Shown here: piece after piece, positions 53,583-61,757 of the stretch | Numbering within the stretch: the first letter of the stretch is position 1 | How the letters are laid out: every line of letters begins with the position of its first letter | Assembly (NCBI GenBank): GCA_900113425.1 | Contig: FOZF01000004.1 | Location: 124,001-188,000, forward strand | DNA length: 64,000 nt | Direction: 5' to 3' | From: Stenotrophomonas maltophilia | GTDB taxonomy: Bacteria; Pseudomonadota; Gammaproteobacteria; Xanthomonadales; Xanthomonadaceae | Notes under the pieces: generated by a model | The model's database searches: none | Seen by the model: the letters and a program-made list of their open reading frames with translations, nothing else | Told to the model about the DNA's origin: nothing | Translations under genes and position numbers: made by a program

Positions 53583-53957
53583 TCACGTTGATGCATCTTC
53601 CGCACAGAAGATCCCATGCATCGCGCCCAGCAGTGCTGCAACGCGCGGGTCTGCCATGCGGTAGATGATCGACCGCGATTCCCGCCGGGTCGCCACAAGC
53701 TTTCGTTGACGGAGTTCGGCCAGTTGCTGTGAGAGCGCCGGCTGTCGAATGCCGGTGGCCTCCTCCAGTCCGCCCACCGTCATTTCACCTTGCGCGAGCT
53801 GGCATAGCAGCAACAGGCGCGAGGGAGTGGCCATGAAGCGCAGCAACTCGGCCACTTCGGGCACGCGCTCCTTCATCGTGGCTAGGTCTGACGGGCTGAA
53901 TGGAGGGCTGGTCACGGGTAGGGGCAACTTGGGCGGGTGATGTGATGCAAACACCAT
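53583..53957 (-). CDS. bigR: BigR/SqrR-type ArsR-family repressor
   Basis: 124 residues. The winged helix (GLEEATGIRQPALSQQLAELRQRKLVATRRESRSIIYRM) is ArsR-type. Two cysteines, in LLLLCQLAQGE and near the C-terminus in GIFCAED, are at the positions that form the thiol switch in BigR/SqrR persulfide sensors. Divergent from blh and YeeE genes, as in the Xylella/Agrobacterium bigR operon. ATG 53957 is preferred over TTG 53972. Confidence 0.85.
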   Translation of the reverse strand: MVFASHHPPKLPLPVTSPPFSPSDLATMKERVPEVAELLRFMATPSRLLLLCQLAQGEMTVGGLEEATGIRQPALSQQLAELRQRKLVATRRESRSIIYRMADPRVAALLGAMHGIFCAEDAST

Positions 53958-53998
53958 GGTGAACGCTTGCAATCTAGCATGTTTCTATACTTGCACAC

Positions 53999-54016
53999 AT
54001 TACGTAACTATGTAAT
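53999..54016. promoter_or_regulatory. Candidate BigR operator
   Basis: ATTAC-GTAACTAT-GTAAT, an AT-rich inverted repeat in the 90-bp divergent region. Confidence 0.45.
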
Positions 54017-54047
54017 TCTTCAGTGACCAAGCCTCCCGGAGCCAGTC

Positions 54048-54989
54048 GTGAACCCATCCGTAGCGATAGACGCCCCCTTGGAGCAGGCTGTGCGCCTGGT
54101 CAGCGATGCGTGTGCCGGCCTGCTTCCCTCGCCTTCGGTGAAGACGTTCTTCGATCCTGCCACGTTCACTGCAAGCCACGTCGTACGCGATCCATCTTCT
54201 TCAGCATGCGCCATCATCGACAGCGTCCTGGACTTCGACATGGCCGCGGGCCGCACTTCCACTGCCTCCGCATCGGCGTTGGTGGAGTACGTGCGTGCCG
54301 AGCGCCTGCAGGTGCAATGGTTGCTGGAAACCCACGCGCATGCCGACCACCTCTCAGCAGCACCATGGCTGCAGGAACAGGTAGGAGGCGCGCTGGCCAT
54401 TGGCGAACAGATCACCGCAGTGCAGGAAACCTTCGGCAAGGTCTTCAACGCCGGCACTGCATTCAAGCGGGATGGCAGCCAGTTCGATCGCCTGTTCGCC
54501 GATGGTGCCTCCTTCCGCATCGGTAATCTGCAGGCGATGTCGCTGCACGTGCCAGGCCATACGCCCGCTTGTCTTGCGTACGTGGTCGGCGACGCCGTAT
54601 TTCTTGGGGACACGCTGTTCATGCCGGACTACGGCACCGCCCGATGCGATTTTCCAGGCGGCTCAGCTCGCCAGTTGTATCGCTCGATCCAGCGTCTGCT
54701 GGCCCTGCCCGACGCCGCCCGCGTATTCCTGTGCCACGACTACAAAGCGCCCGGCCGGGACCATTTCGCATGGGAAACAACCATCGGCGCCGAAAGGACA
54801 ACAAACGTGCATGTGCACGAGGGCGTGAGCGAGGCCATGTTTGTGGAACTGCGGGAGGCGCGTGATGCCACTCTTCCGATGCCACGGCTGATCCTGCCGT
54901 CAGTGCAGGTCAACATGTGCGCCGGCCATCTGCCCGAGCCCGAGGAAAACGGCGTGCGCTACCTCAGGCTGCCGGTGGACCTGCTATGA
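54048..54989 (+). CDS. blh: Persulfide dioxygenase-like metallo-beta-lactamase (Blh)
   Basis: 313 residues. Metal site THAHADH (95-101), then PGHTPACLAY and DTLFMPDYGTARCDFPGG, plus HDY near the end of the core, define the ETHE1/Blh branch that oxidises glutathione persulfide to sulfite. GTG 54048 has GGAG about 10 nt upstream. Its stop overlaps the ATG of the first YeeE gene. With bigR and the YeeE pair it forms a hydrogen sulfide/persulfide detoxification unit. Confidence 0.9.
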   Translation: MNPSVAIDAPLEQAVRLVSDACAGLLPSPSVKTFFDPATFTASHVVRDPSSSACAIIDSVLDFDMAAGRTSTASASALVEYVRAERLQVQWLLETHAHADHLSAAPWLQEQVGGALAIGEQITAVQETFGKVFNAGTAFKRDGSQFDRLFADGASFRIGNLQAMSLHVPGHTPACLAYVVGDAVFLGDTLFMPDYGTARCDFPGGSARQLYRSIQRLLALPDAARVFLCHDYKAPGRDHFAWETTIGAERTTNVHVHEGVSEAMFVELREARDATLPMPRLILPSVQVNMCAGHLPEPEENGVRYLRLPVDLL

Positions 54990-55426
54990 CGCTCTCTCAT
55001 CTGGCGTGGTATTGGCCGCTCGCTGGCGGCGCCATGATTGGAACAGCGACCGGAGCCTATCTGGTCCTTCTCGGCCGCGTTGCCGGCATCTCGGGTCTGC
55101 TTGCCAGGACACTGGGCATGCCCGGTGACGGCGGACGCGGCAGTGCTGCTCTGTTCCTGGCAGGACTTGGCCTGGCGTCAGGCTTGGCATTGGCGGCAAG
55201 GCCAATACCACTGCCGGCGCTGTCGGCAAATGGAGCTGTGGTACTGGTGATTGCCGGACTGCTGGTGGGTTACGGAACCCGCCTTGGCGCTGGCTGTACC
55301 AGTGGGCACGGTGTCTGCGGCCTGGGCCGGGCATCGCCGCGATCGGTGGTGGCGACCTGCGTGTTCATGCTCACGGGCATGACCACGGCAACCCTGGTAC
55401 AGAGCGTGGCCGGGGGCACGGCATGA
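54986..55426 (+). CDS. YeeE/YedE (DUF395) sulfur-transport half, first
   Basis: 146 residues with about four membrane helices and the signature GYGTRLGAGCTSGHGVCGL, whose cysteines line the sulfur path in YeeE-family transporters. PmpA-like half of a split transporter. Overlaps blh (ATGA) and the next half (ATGA), so expression is coupled. Confidence 0.88.
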   Translation: MTLSHLAWYWPLAGGAMIGTATGAYLVLLGRVAGISGLLARTLGMPGDGGRGSAALFLAGLGLASGLALAARPIPLPALSANGAVVLVIAGLLVGYGTRLGAGCTSGHGVCGLGRASPRSVVATCVFMLTGMTTATLVQSVAGGTA

Positions 55427-55854
55427 TCCGTCTTGCCGCGTTCCTGTGCGGCGCACTCTTCGGACTGGGGCTGGTCGTATCCGATATGGCCAACCCTGCT
55501 CGCGTGCTCGCTTTCCTTGATCTGAACGACGCCTGGGACCCCTCCCTGGCGCTGGTCATGCTGGGCGCAGTGATCCCTTCCGGCGCAGCCTACCTGTGGG
55601 TACGCGCTCGCAGAACACCACTGCTTGCCGCATCGTTGCACATTCCCACACATCGCATCGTTGATCGGCGCCTGATCATCGGTGCGGCGATATTCGGCCT
55701 GGGTTGGGGACTGGCCGGAGTGTGTCCCGGCCCAGCCATCGCGTTGCTGGGAACCGGCCAGCCCTTCGCGATCATCTTCGCCACGGCAATGATCGCTGGC
55801 GTGCTCCTGCATAGCCTCATTCATCGTCCCACTGCGACTACGGGAAAACCATGA
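55423..55854 (+). CDS. YeeE/YedE (DUF395) sulfur-transport half, second
   Basis: 143 residues with about four helices. The motif GWGLAGVCPGPAIALLGTG is the second YeeE half signature (GxCPGP). Together with the preceding gene it corresponds to PmpA/PmpB, small-sulfur transport proteins of bigR operons. Translationally coupled by ATGA overlap. Confidence 0.88.
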   Translation: MIRLAAFLCGALFGLGLVVSDMANPARVLAFLDLNDAWDPSLALVMLGAVIPSGAAYLWVRARRTPLLAASLHIPTHRIVDRRLIIGAAIFGLGWGLAGVCPGPAIALLGTGQPFAIIFATAMIAGVLLHSLIHRPTATTGKP

Positions 55855-55896
55855 ACCTCAAGCCACTCTCCGCCATCCGCCCAGCGCCGCGCCGGG

Positions 55897-57942
55897 CTAC
55901 AGCTTCATGCTGAGGCCGACGAAGACGGTGCGGCCGGGGGCAGGCGAGAACATCGGCCGGGCACTGTCCCAGAAGAAGCTGTCGTACCACGCGTAGGCGT
56001 ACTCGCGTCCGGTGACGTTCTTCAGCTGCAGGTCCACGCTCCAGCGCGGATTGATCCGGTACGCGGCAGTGAGGTCGAGCACGGCGAAGCCGCCGAACCT
56101 GCCGGCCACGTTGCGCTCTTCCAGGTAGTAATCGCCCTGCGCGCGCGCCTGCAGGCCCAGCCGCAGTGCCTGGCTGGCCTGATAGTCCACGCCCAGGTTG
56201 CTGATGTGGCGCGGGGTGGCGGCCACTTCGCGGCCCTGCAGGGACACGCCGGGGGCGCGGTTGTCGCGGGTGATCTTCGCTTCCTGGTACGCGTGCGAGG
56301 CCCACACCGTCCAGTCGTCGCCCACCTGCAGGCTCAACTGCGCGTCCACGCCACGGCGCCGGGTCTTGCCCAGGGTGACGGTGGTGCCGGTGGCCGGCAT
56401 GTTGGACACCTCGTTCTCCGCATCCTGCTGCCATGCCGCCAGGCGGGCCTGGGCGCCGTCGAAGGGCTGGAACTTCAGGCCCAGCTCCATGCCGGTGTTG
56501 GTGGAAGGACGCATCGGCATCTGCCCGGGCGTGAGATAGGCCGGCGCGGTGGCACCGGTCAGCACCTGGAATGTCCGGCCCCAGTTCGCGTAGACGTGGG
56601 TGGTGTCGCCCAGGCTGTGGATGACGCTCAGCTTGGGCTGGCCGATGGTGCCGTAGTTCTGCAGCCGCCCGCGGGTGCCATCCATCAACCGCGTGCGGCC
56701 ACTGAAGCGGTCCACGCGATAGGCCGGCACGATCTTCCAGGCGGCGGACGGCTGATAGATGGCCTGCAGATAGGCGCCCTGGTTGTCGAAGCTGTGGCGG
56801 TCGTCGTTCTGCACGCGGGCCGGCGGACGAGTGAAATCGGTGGGTTCGGCGTAGGCATACCGCTCGCGGATGTAACCGTTGTCCTGCTGCTCGTAGTTCA
56901 ACCCGCCCTCCACCGTCAGCGTGGCTGCGGGCTGCCAGGTAAGCGTGGTGAGCAGGCCGGCCTGGCGCTCGTCCCACCGCCGCCGCTGGCGCGGCAGGTT
57001 GCCGGTGGGCAGGTCGCTGAAGGTCACGCGCCGATCGTCCTGGTAACGGTTGTAGTACAGCCGGGTGCCGAAAACGAGCGCGTCGGACAGCTTCAGGTCC
57101 AGATGCGCGGCGAACTGGCGCATGTCGCGGTCGTCGCCGTCATGGGCGTTGCGCAGGTCGCTGCCACGGCGGTGCGTGCGCAGTTCCTCGGCCGTCATGA
57201 AGCCGGGTTCGTCCGCCTCGTGGTGATAGGCGCGCGCGGTCAGGCCCACACGCAGGCCATCGTCCAGGGAACCGTAGAACCACTTGCCGCCCAGCGAATA
57301 CTTCCTGGAAGTGTCGTGCTCGCGGTAACCATCGCTGGCCTGGGTGCCGACGAAGTAGTTCTGCGCGAAGCCGTTGGATTCGCGGCCCACCGCCAGCTGC
57401 GCATCGCGCGTGTTGTAGCTGCCATAGGCCAGTCGCGCATCGGTGTAACTGCCGCCCTGGCGGGTGCCGAAGTTCACGTTGCCGCCGATGTTGTGCAGCC
57501 CATAACGCGGATCGTTGGTCCCGCGCACCACCTCGATGTAGCTGATTTCCAGCGGGAACAGCATGTCGATGAAGCGCTGGTTGCCGCTGTTGACGTTGCT
57601 CGGGATGCCATCGATCAGGGTCTTGATGGCATTGAGGTAGCCCTCGCCATTGAAGGCGCGGAAACTGACCTTGCCCGACTCGGCACCCTGGCGTGTTTCG
57701 GTCAACTGGATGCCGGGCATCTGCCCCAGCAGTTCCCAGCTGTGGGACACGGTGCGGTCTTCAATCTGGTCTGCGCCCAGCACGTCAACGGAGGTGAGTA
57801 CCTGGTGCGCGCTGAGGGCGCCCTCCCGGTGCTGGTGGACATCGACCTTGCCCAGGGTGAGTGCGGCGTCGGCCGACTGCGCCAATGCGTCAGGGGCAAG
57901 GGGAGCTGCCGCCAGGGCGGCCAGCAGCGTGGGGGTCTTCAT
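55897..57942 (-). CDS. TonB-dependent receptor, probably zinc-regulated
   Basis: 681 residues: signal peptide (APLAPDALAQS), TonB-box region (LTLGKVDVHQH), plug domain (about 50-165, with GVQLTETRQGAESGKVSFRAF-like and YIEVVRGTNDPRYGLHNIGGNVNFG segments) and a beta-barrel ending RTVFVGLSMKL. Substrate is not given by sequence, but a near-consensus Zur operator 27-44 nt before the ATG points to zinc or a zinc chelate. Alternatively a siderophore receptor. Confidence 0.87.
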   Translation of the reverse strand: MKTPTLLAALAAAPLAPDALAQSADAALTLGKVDVHQHREGALSAHQVLTSVDVLGADQIEDRTVSHSWELLGQMPGIQLTETRQGAESGKVSFRAFNGEGYLNAIKTLIDGIPSNVNSGNQRFIDMLFPLEISYIEVVRGTNDPRYGLHNIGGNVNFGTRQGGSYTDARLAYGSYNTRDAQLAVGRESNGFAQNYFVGTQASDGYREHDTSRKYSLGGKWFYGSLDDGLRVGLTARAYHHEADEPGFMTAEELRTHRRGSDLRNAHDGDDRDMRQFAAHLDLKLSDALVFGTRLYYNRYQDDRRVTFSDLPTGNLPRQRRRWDERQAGLLTTLTWQPAATLTVEGGLNYEQQDNGYIRERYAYAEPTDFTRPPARVQNDDRHSFDNQGAYLQAIYQPSAAWKIVPAYRVDRFSGRTRLMDGTRGRLQNYGTIGQPKLSVIHSLGDTTHVYANWGRTFQVLTGATAPAYLTPGQMPMRPSTNTGMELGLKFQPFDGAQARLAAWQQDAENEVSNMPATGTTVTLGKTRRRGVDAQLSLQVGDDWTVWASHAYQEAKITRDNRAPGVSLQGREVAATPRHISNLGVDYQASQALRLGLQARAQGDYYLEERNVAGRFGGFAVLDLTAAYRINPRWSVDLQLKNVTGREYAYAWYDSFFWDSARPMFSPAPGRTVFVGLSMKL

Positions 57943-57968
57943 GGGGAGGGAGATGGGGTGCCAAAAAT

Positions 57969-57986
57969 GAAACTTTATAACATTTC
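57969..57986 (-). promoter_or_regulatory. Candidate Zur box
   Basis: GAAATGTTATAAAGTTTC on the minus strand matches 16 of 18 positions of the Zur-type palindrome GAAATGTTATAACATTTC. It overlaps a TATAAA that is the likely -10. Confidence 0.6.
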
Positions 57987-58024
57987 AGTTTTGACAGCCA
58001 TCGGGTGCACCGGTCTGCCGGGCG

Positions 58025-58306
58025 TCATGCAGACGGGTAACCGGTCGCTTCCTTGGCCTTCTTCCAGGCGCTTTCAAATTCGCGCGCGCTGATCTCGTCG
58101 TCGGAATCGAAATCCAGGAACGAGACCGGCTGGTCGGCCAGCATGAAACGGTCATCGCTCTGGCCGGTTTCATCGGCCCACACCATCTTGGAGCCGTAGA
58201 TCTCCACCTGGCGGACGATCCTGTCGCCCCGTGCTTCCATCAGTACGTTGCCCTTGCCGAGGCCCGATTCGGCCCAGTGCTTGTAATACTTCTTTGCGTT
58301 CTTCAT
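58025..58306 (-). CDS. Small EF-hand-like cytoplasmic protein
   Basis: 93 residues, no signal or membrane helix. Residues 65-76 (DFDSDDEISARE) fit the 12-residue EF-hand calcium loop: D at 1, 3 and 5, I at 8 and E at 12; only the Gly at 6 is Asp. The flanking helices (ADQPVSFL and FESAWKKAKEATG) are plausible E and F helices. Single, unpaired EF-hand; calcium binding is inference. Basic N-terminus MKNAKKYYKHW. Confidence 0.72.
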   Translation of the reverse strand: MKNAKKYYKHWAESGLGKGNVLMEARGDRIVRQVEIYGSKMVWADETGQSDDRFMLADQPVSFLDFDSDDEISAREFESAWKKAKEATGYPSA

Positions 58307-58421
58307 TGCCGGAGTCCTGGCTGCGGAGGCAGCCGGAGAGTTCAGAGGGCGGCATTATCGCCCAGCGGGCACCGCAGGGGCCCGGCGATGGCCTGCCATG
58401 CGCCCGTCGATCACGGCAGAA

Positions 58422-58444
58422 GGCCCCGGCTCACCGCCGGGGCC
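58422..58444 (-). terminator. Hairpin after the hydrolase gene
   Basis: GGCCCCGGC-tcacc-GCCGGGGCC, 8 nt downstream of the hydrolase stop codon; no clear U-tract. Confidence 0.55.
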
Positions 58445-58451
58445 CCTGCAC

Positions 58452-59405
58452 TCACTTCTGCTGCAGGAAGGCCAGCAGGTCCTGGTTGACCTTGTCCTTG
58501 TGGGTTTCGGTCAGGCCATGCGGCGCACCCGGGTAGACGATCAGGCGGGCGCCCTTGATCAGCTTGGCCGACATGCGGCCCGCGACGTCGATCGGCACGA
58601 TCTGATCGTCGTCACCGTGGATCACCAGCGTCGGTACGTCGAACTTCTTCAGGTCCTGGCGGAAATCGGTTGCCGAGAATGCGGCGATCGAATCGTAGGT
58701 GTTCTTGTGGCCGCCCAGCATGCCCTGCGCCCACCAGGCGTCGATCATGGCCTGCGAAACCTTCGCGCCGGGGCGGTTGAAGCCATAGAACGGGCCGGAG
58801 GGAATGTCGCGGTACAGCTGCGAGCGGTTTTCCAGCTGCGCCTTGCGCAGGCCATCGAACACTTCGATCGGTACGCCGCCGGGGTTGTCGGCGGTCTTGA
58901 GCATGAGCGGCGGCACCGAGCTGATCAGCACGGCCTTCTTCACCCGGCCGGTGCCATGGCGGCCGATGTATCGCGCCACTTCGCCACCACCGGTGGAGAA
59001 GCCGACCAGGGTCACGTCATGCAGATCCAGCGTGTTGATCACCGTGGCCAGGTCATCGGCATAGTGGTCCATGTCGTTGCCTTCCCACGGCTGGCTGGAG
59101 CGTCCATGACCGCGGCGGTCATGCGCGATCACGCGGTAGCCGTGGTCGGCCAGGAAGATCATCTGCGATTCCCAGCTGTCCGAGTCCAGCGGCCAGCCGT
59201 GGCTGAAGGTGACCACCGGGCCATCCTTCGGACCCCAGTCCTTGTAGTACAGCTGCACGCCATCGGCGGTGGTGAGGGTGCTGGCAGTACGGGCGACGGC
59301 GGTGGCGGCGGTGGAGGGCGCCGCTTGCGCAGCCTGGGCGGACAGGCCGGCCTGCAGGGACAGGGCCAGGGCGGTGGCGGCCAGGGTGCGGGTGACGGTG
59401 TTCAT
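58452..59405 (-). CDS. Secreted alpha/beta hydrolase (non-haem chloroperoxidase-like)
   Basis: 317 residues: signal peptide ([19 protein letters not shown]), then the chloroperoxidase/esterase domain: [10 protein letters not shown] oxyanion loop, Ser nucleophile in GFSTGGGE, Asp in GDDDQIVP and His in APHGLTETH. Native role probably ester hydrolysis in the periplasm; perhydrolase activity is a side reaction of this family. AGGAGA is 7 nt before the ATG. Confidence 0.88.
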   Translation of the reverse strand: MNTVTRTLAATALALSLQAGLSAQAAQAAPSTAATAVARTASTLTTADGVQLYYKDWGPKDGPVVTFSHGWPLDSDSWESQMIFLADHGYRVIAHDRRGHGRSSQPWEGNDMDHYADDLATVINTLDLHDVTLVGFSTGGGEVARYIGRHGTGRVKKAVLISSVPPLMLKTADNPGGVPIEVFDGLRKAQLENRSQLYRDIPSGPFYGFNRPGAKVSQAMIDAWWAQGMLGGHKNTYDSIAAFSATDFRQDLKKFDVPTLVIHGDDDQIVPIDVAGRMSAKLIKGARLIVYPGAPHGLTETHKDKVNQDLLAFLQQK

Positions 59406-59568
59406 GGTGGAATCTCCTGCGAAGTGAGTGGGTTTCGACAGGTCCACTTTGCGCCCCTTTCCGGGACTGCTTGCTACGTAAAGTCCTTAAAATTTGACCA
59501 TTCGTCCGTCAATCCGGATAGCCCGCGACCGCGACCGCGCGCGGGCGTCGCCGCGGCCCGGTCTGCGG

Positions 59569-60729
59569 TCAGCGGGCCGGCAGCGCCACACCCTTCGGCC
59601 ACAGCAGCCACAGGCTGCCCTGCTGCTTCATGTCGCCGGCCAGCTTCCCAGCGGCATCACCGGTGCCCCAGTACAGATCGGCGCGGACTTCGCCGGCAAT
59701 GGCGCCACCGGTATCCTGCGCGGCCACCGGGCGTACCAGCGGCGTGCCGTCCGGACGGGTGGTCGACAGCCACAGCAGGCTGCCCAGCGGTACCACGGTG
59801 CGATCCACCGCAACGCTGTAACCGGCAGTCAGCGGTACGTTCAACGAACCGCGCGGGCCTTCCGGGCTGTCCGCGCTGCGCACGAAGAACACGTAGCTGG
59901 GATTGCTGCGCAGCAGCTCCGGAACACGCGCGGGATTCGCCTTCGCCCACGTGCGGATGGCGTCCATGGTGACGTCTTCCTTGCGCAGCTCGCCCTGCTC
60001 CACCAGCCAGCGGCCGATGGCGCGGTAGGGATGGCCGTTCTGCTCGGCGTAGGCCAGCCGCACCTGCGTGCCATCGGCCAGGCGCACCCGGCCCGAGCCC
60101 TGGATCTGCAGCAGCTGCAGGTCCATCGGATCGGTCAGCCAGGCCAGTACCGGCGCCTTGGCACCCTTGCCGGCGATGGTGCCTGCGTCGTCATAGGGCT
60201 TGAGTACCTTGCCGTCCAGGCGGCCGCGCAGGCGCTTGCCCTTCAGTTCGGGGTAGACGCCGTCCAGCTGCACCACGATCAGATCATCGGGGGTGCCATA
60301 GACCGGCACTGTTGCCGTGTCCGTGCGGCTGAGGCTGCCGGGGTAGATCGGCTCGTAGTAGCCGGTGATCAGGCCTTCGGCATGCTGGCCACCCGCACGC
60401 AGCGCATGGACGTCCAGATCACGCTGCAGGAACTGGCGGATGGCGGCCGGGTCCTTGTCTGAAACCGCAGCGGCTGTGGCGCAGGGCTTGGCCCAGACCG
60501 CATCGTTCTTCAGGCGCGTGCAGCTGCTGCGCCAGGCGACGAAGCCGGCCTGCAGGTCACTGTTCGAGACCGGTGGCAGTTTGCTCCATTCAACCCTGGC
60601 GTAGGTGGCAGCGGCGGGCGTGGCAGCGGCGGGAGCGCCTGGGCGGGGGCCGGTGGTGGAACACGCGGCGAGCAGGGCTGCACCCAGCAGGAGAAGCAGC
60701 GCGCGCGGCAACGACTCAACAATGATCAT
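59569..60729 (-). CDS. mltA: Membrane-bound lytic murein transglycosylase A
   Basis: 386 residues. Lipoprotein signal with Cys23 (GAALLAAC). MltA domain: LITGYYEPIYPGS, LAWLTDPMDLQLLQIQGSGRV, and catalytic Asp in AAQDTGGAIAG of the 3D domain. Cleaves glycan strands to 1,6-anhydro products at the outer membrane. ATG 60729 is 6 nt after TACATT. Confidence 0.94.
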   Translation of the reverse strand: MIIVESLPRALLLLLGAALLAACSTTGPRPGAPAAATPAAATYARVEWSKLPPVSNSDLQAGFVAWRSSCTRLKNDAVWAKPCATAAAVSDKDPAAIRQFLQRDLDVHALRAGGQHAEGLITGYYEPIYPGSLSRTDTATVPVYGTPDDLIVVQLDGVYPELKGKRLRGRLDGKVLKPYDDAGTIAGKGAKAPVLAWLTDPMDLQLLQIQGSGRVRLADGTQVRLAYAEQNGHPYRAIGRWLVEQGELRKEDVTMDAIRTWAKANPARVPELLRSNPSYVFFVRSADSPEGPRGSLNVPLTAGYSVAVDRTVVPLGSLLWLSTTRPDGTPLVRPVAAQDTGGAIAGEVRADLYWGTGDAAGKLAGDMKQQGSLWLLWPKGVALPAR

Positions 60730-60735
60730 GGTCGC

Positions 60736-60741
60736 AATGTA
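60736..60741 (-). promoter_or_regulatory. -10 hexamer TACATT of mltA, leaderless start
   Basis: TACATT on the minus strand is spaced 6 nt from the mltA ATG. Confidence 0.45.
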
Positions 60742-60777
60742 GTGGGGCGGGTGCTGGCCCGGCAACCTCATGCCGGT

Positions 60778-60848
60778 GTAGCGCCGGGCCGTGCCCGGCC
60801 GAAAGCGGATCCCGCGCTGCGCGCTCGCCGGGCATGGCCCGGCGCTAC
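60778..60848. repeat. SMAG/REP dimer (BIME-like)
   Basis: GTAGCGCCGGGC-cgt-GCCCGGC and GCCGGGC-atg-GCCCGGCGCTAC in opposite orientation, between amiD-like and mltA genes. Confidence 0.8.
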
Positions 60849-60873
60849 CGGCATTCCGACCCGGCGCTGCCGG

Positions 60874-61620
60874 TCACGGCGTCTGCAGCAGCAGCGAGTA
60901 CAGGATGCGCGCGTCTTCCGCATCCAGGGTCTTCGGCAGATCATCACTGCCACGGAATCGACGGTGGAACGCGGCCACGGCCGCGTCCCGATCCTCCAGC
61001 GGGTAACCGAAGCGGGCCAGCGCATTCCAGGCATCGAAGCTTTCCGGTGCGGGACCATCACTGGCACGCGGCCACACGCCGAAGCCGGCCTCTGCCAGCT
61101 GCTGCCACGGGAAGAAGCGACTGGGATCCTGCTTGCGCGTCGGCGCCAGGTCGGCGTGGCCGATGACCTGGCGCGGCGGAATGTCCAGGCGCGCGGTGAG
61201 GTCGCGCAGCAGCACGATCAACGATTCGATCTGTGCCGCGCTGAAGGGTGTGCGGCCATTGTTGTCCAGCTCGATGCCGATGGACGCCGAGTTGAGGTCG
61301 GTGATGGTGCCCCATCGGCCCGTGCCGGCATGCCAGGCACGACGTTGATCGCTCACCAGCTGGTAGCGATGGCCATCGGCGCCGATCAGGTAATGCGCGC
61401 TGACCCGGCCGCCACTGTTGGCGGTGCGCAGTGTGCGCAGGCTCTGCTGCACCGACTCCTGTTCGGTGTGGTGGATGACGATGATGACCGGACCGCGCGC
61501 GTTGTGGTTCGGCGAAGGCACCCAGGTCGCGAGCGGATTGCGTGGCTCCGGCGGAGCGGACGCACAGGCGGCCAGCAGCAGGCAGGCCGAGAGCAGCAGG
61601 GACGTGCGGATCGGGTGCAT
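60874..61620 (-). CDS. N-acetylmuramoyl-L-alanine amidase, AmiD type lipoprotein
   Basis: 248 residues. Lipoprotein signal with Cys19 (CLLLAAC). Amidase_2 domain: Zn ligands His50 in VIVIHHTEQE, His in VIGHADLAPTRKQDP with Asp at the end of that motif. A C-terminal PG-binding-like helical region follows. Removes peptides from muropeptides in the periplasm; related AmpD-type enzymes affect beta-lactamase induction, but that is not shown here. ATG 61620 is 7 nt after CACAAT. Confidence 0.9.
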   Translation of the reverse strand: MHPIRTSLLLSACLLLAACASAPPEPRNPLATWVPSPNHNARGPVIIVIHHTEQESVQQSLRTLRTANSGGRVSAHYLIGADGHRYQLVSDQRRAWHAGTGRWGTITDLNSASIGIELDNNGRTPFSAAQIESLIVLLRDLTARLDIPPRQVIGHADLAPTRKQDPSRFFPWQQLAEAGFGVWPRASDGPAPESFDAWNALARFGYPLEDRDAAVAAFHRRFRGSDDLPKTLDAEDARILYSLLLQTP

Positions 61621-61627
61621 GCCCCTG

Positions 61628-61633
61628 ATTGTG
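61628..61633 (-). promoter_or_regulatory. -10 hexamer CACAAT of the amidase gene
   Basis: CACAAT on the minus strand is spaced 7 nt from the ATG. Confidence 0.4.
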
Positions 61634-61694
61634 CGCGATCGGGATGGATCGTGCATGGAGGGGCACGCGGCACGTAGCCGGTGCCCTGGCGGAC

Positions 61695-61717
61695 GCAGCC
61701 GGGCATGGCCCGGCTGC
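61695..61717. repeat. SMAG/REP-like palindrome
   Basis: GCAGCCGGGC-atg-GCCCGGCTGC, 10-bp arms. Confidence 0.7.
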
Positions 61718-61724
61718 ACAGCGT

Positions 61725-61750
61725 GCGGGCGGCCCTTACGGACCGCCCGC
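61725..61750 (-). terminator. Hairpin after amtB
   Basis: GCGGGCGG, 10-nt loop, CCGCCCGC, ending 8 nt from the amtB stop codon. Confidence 0.5.
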
Positions 61751-61757
61751 CCCTGCA

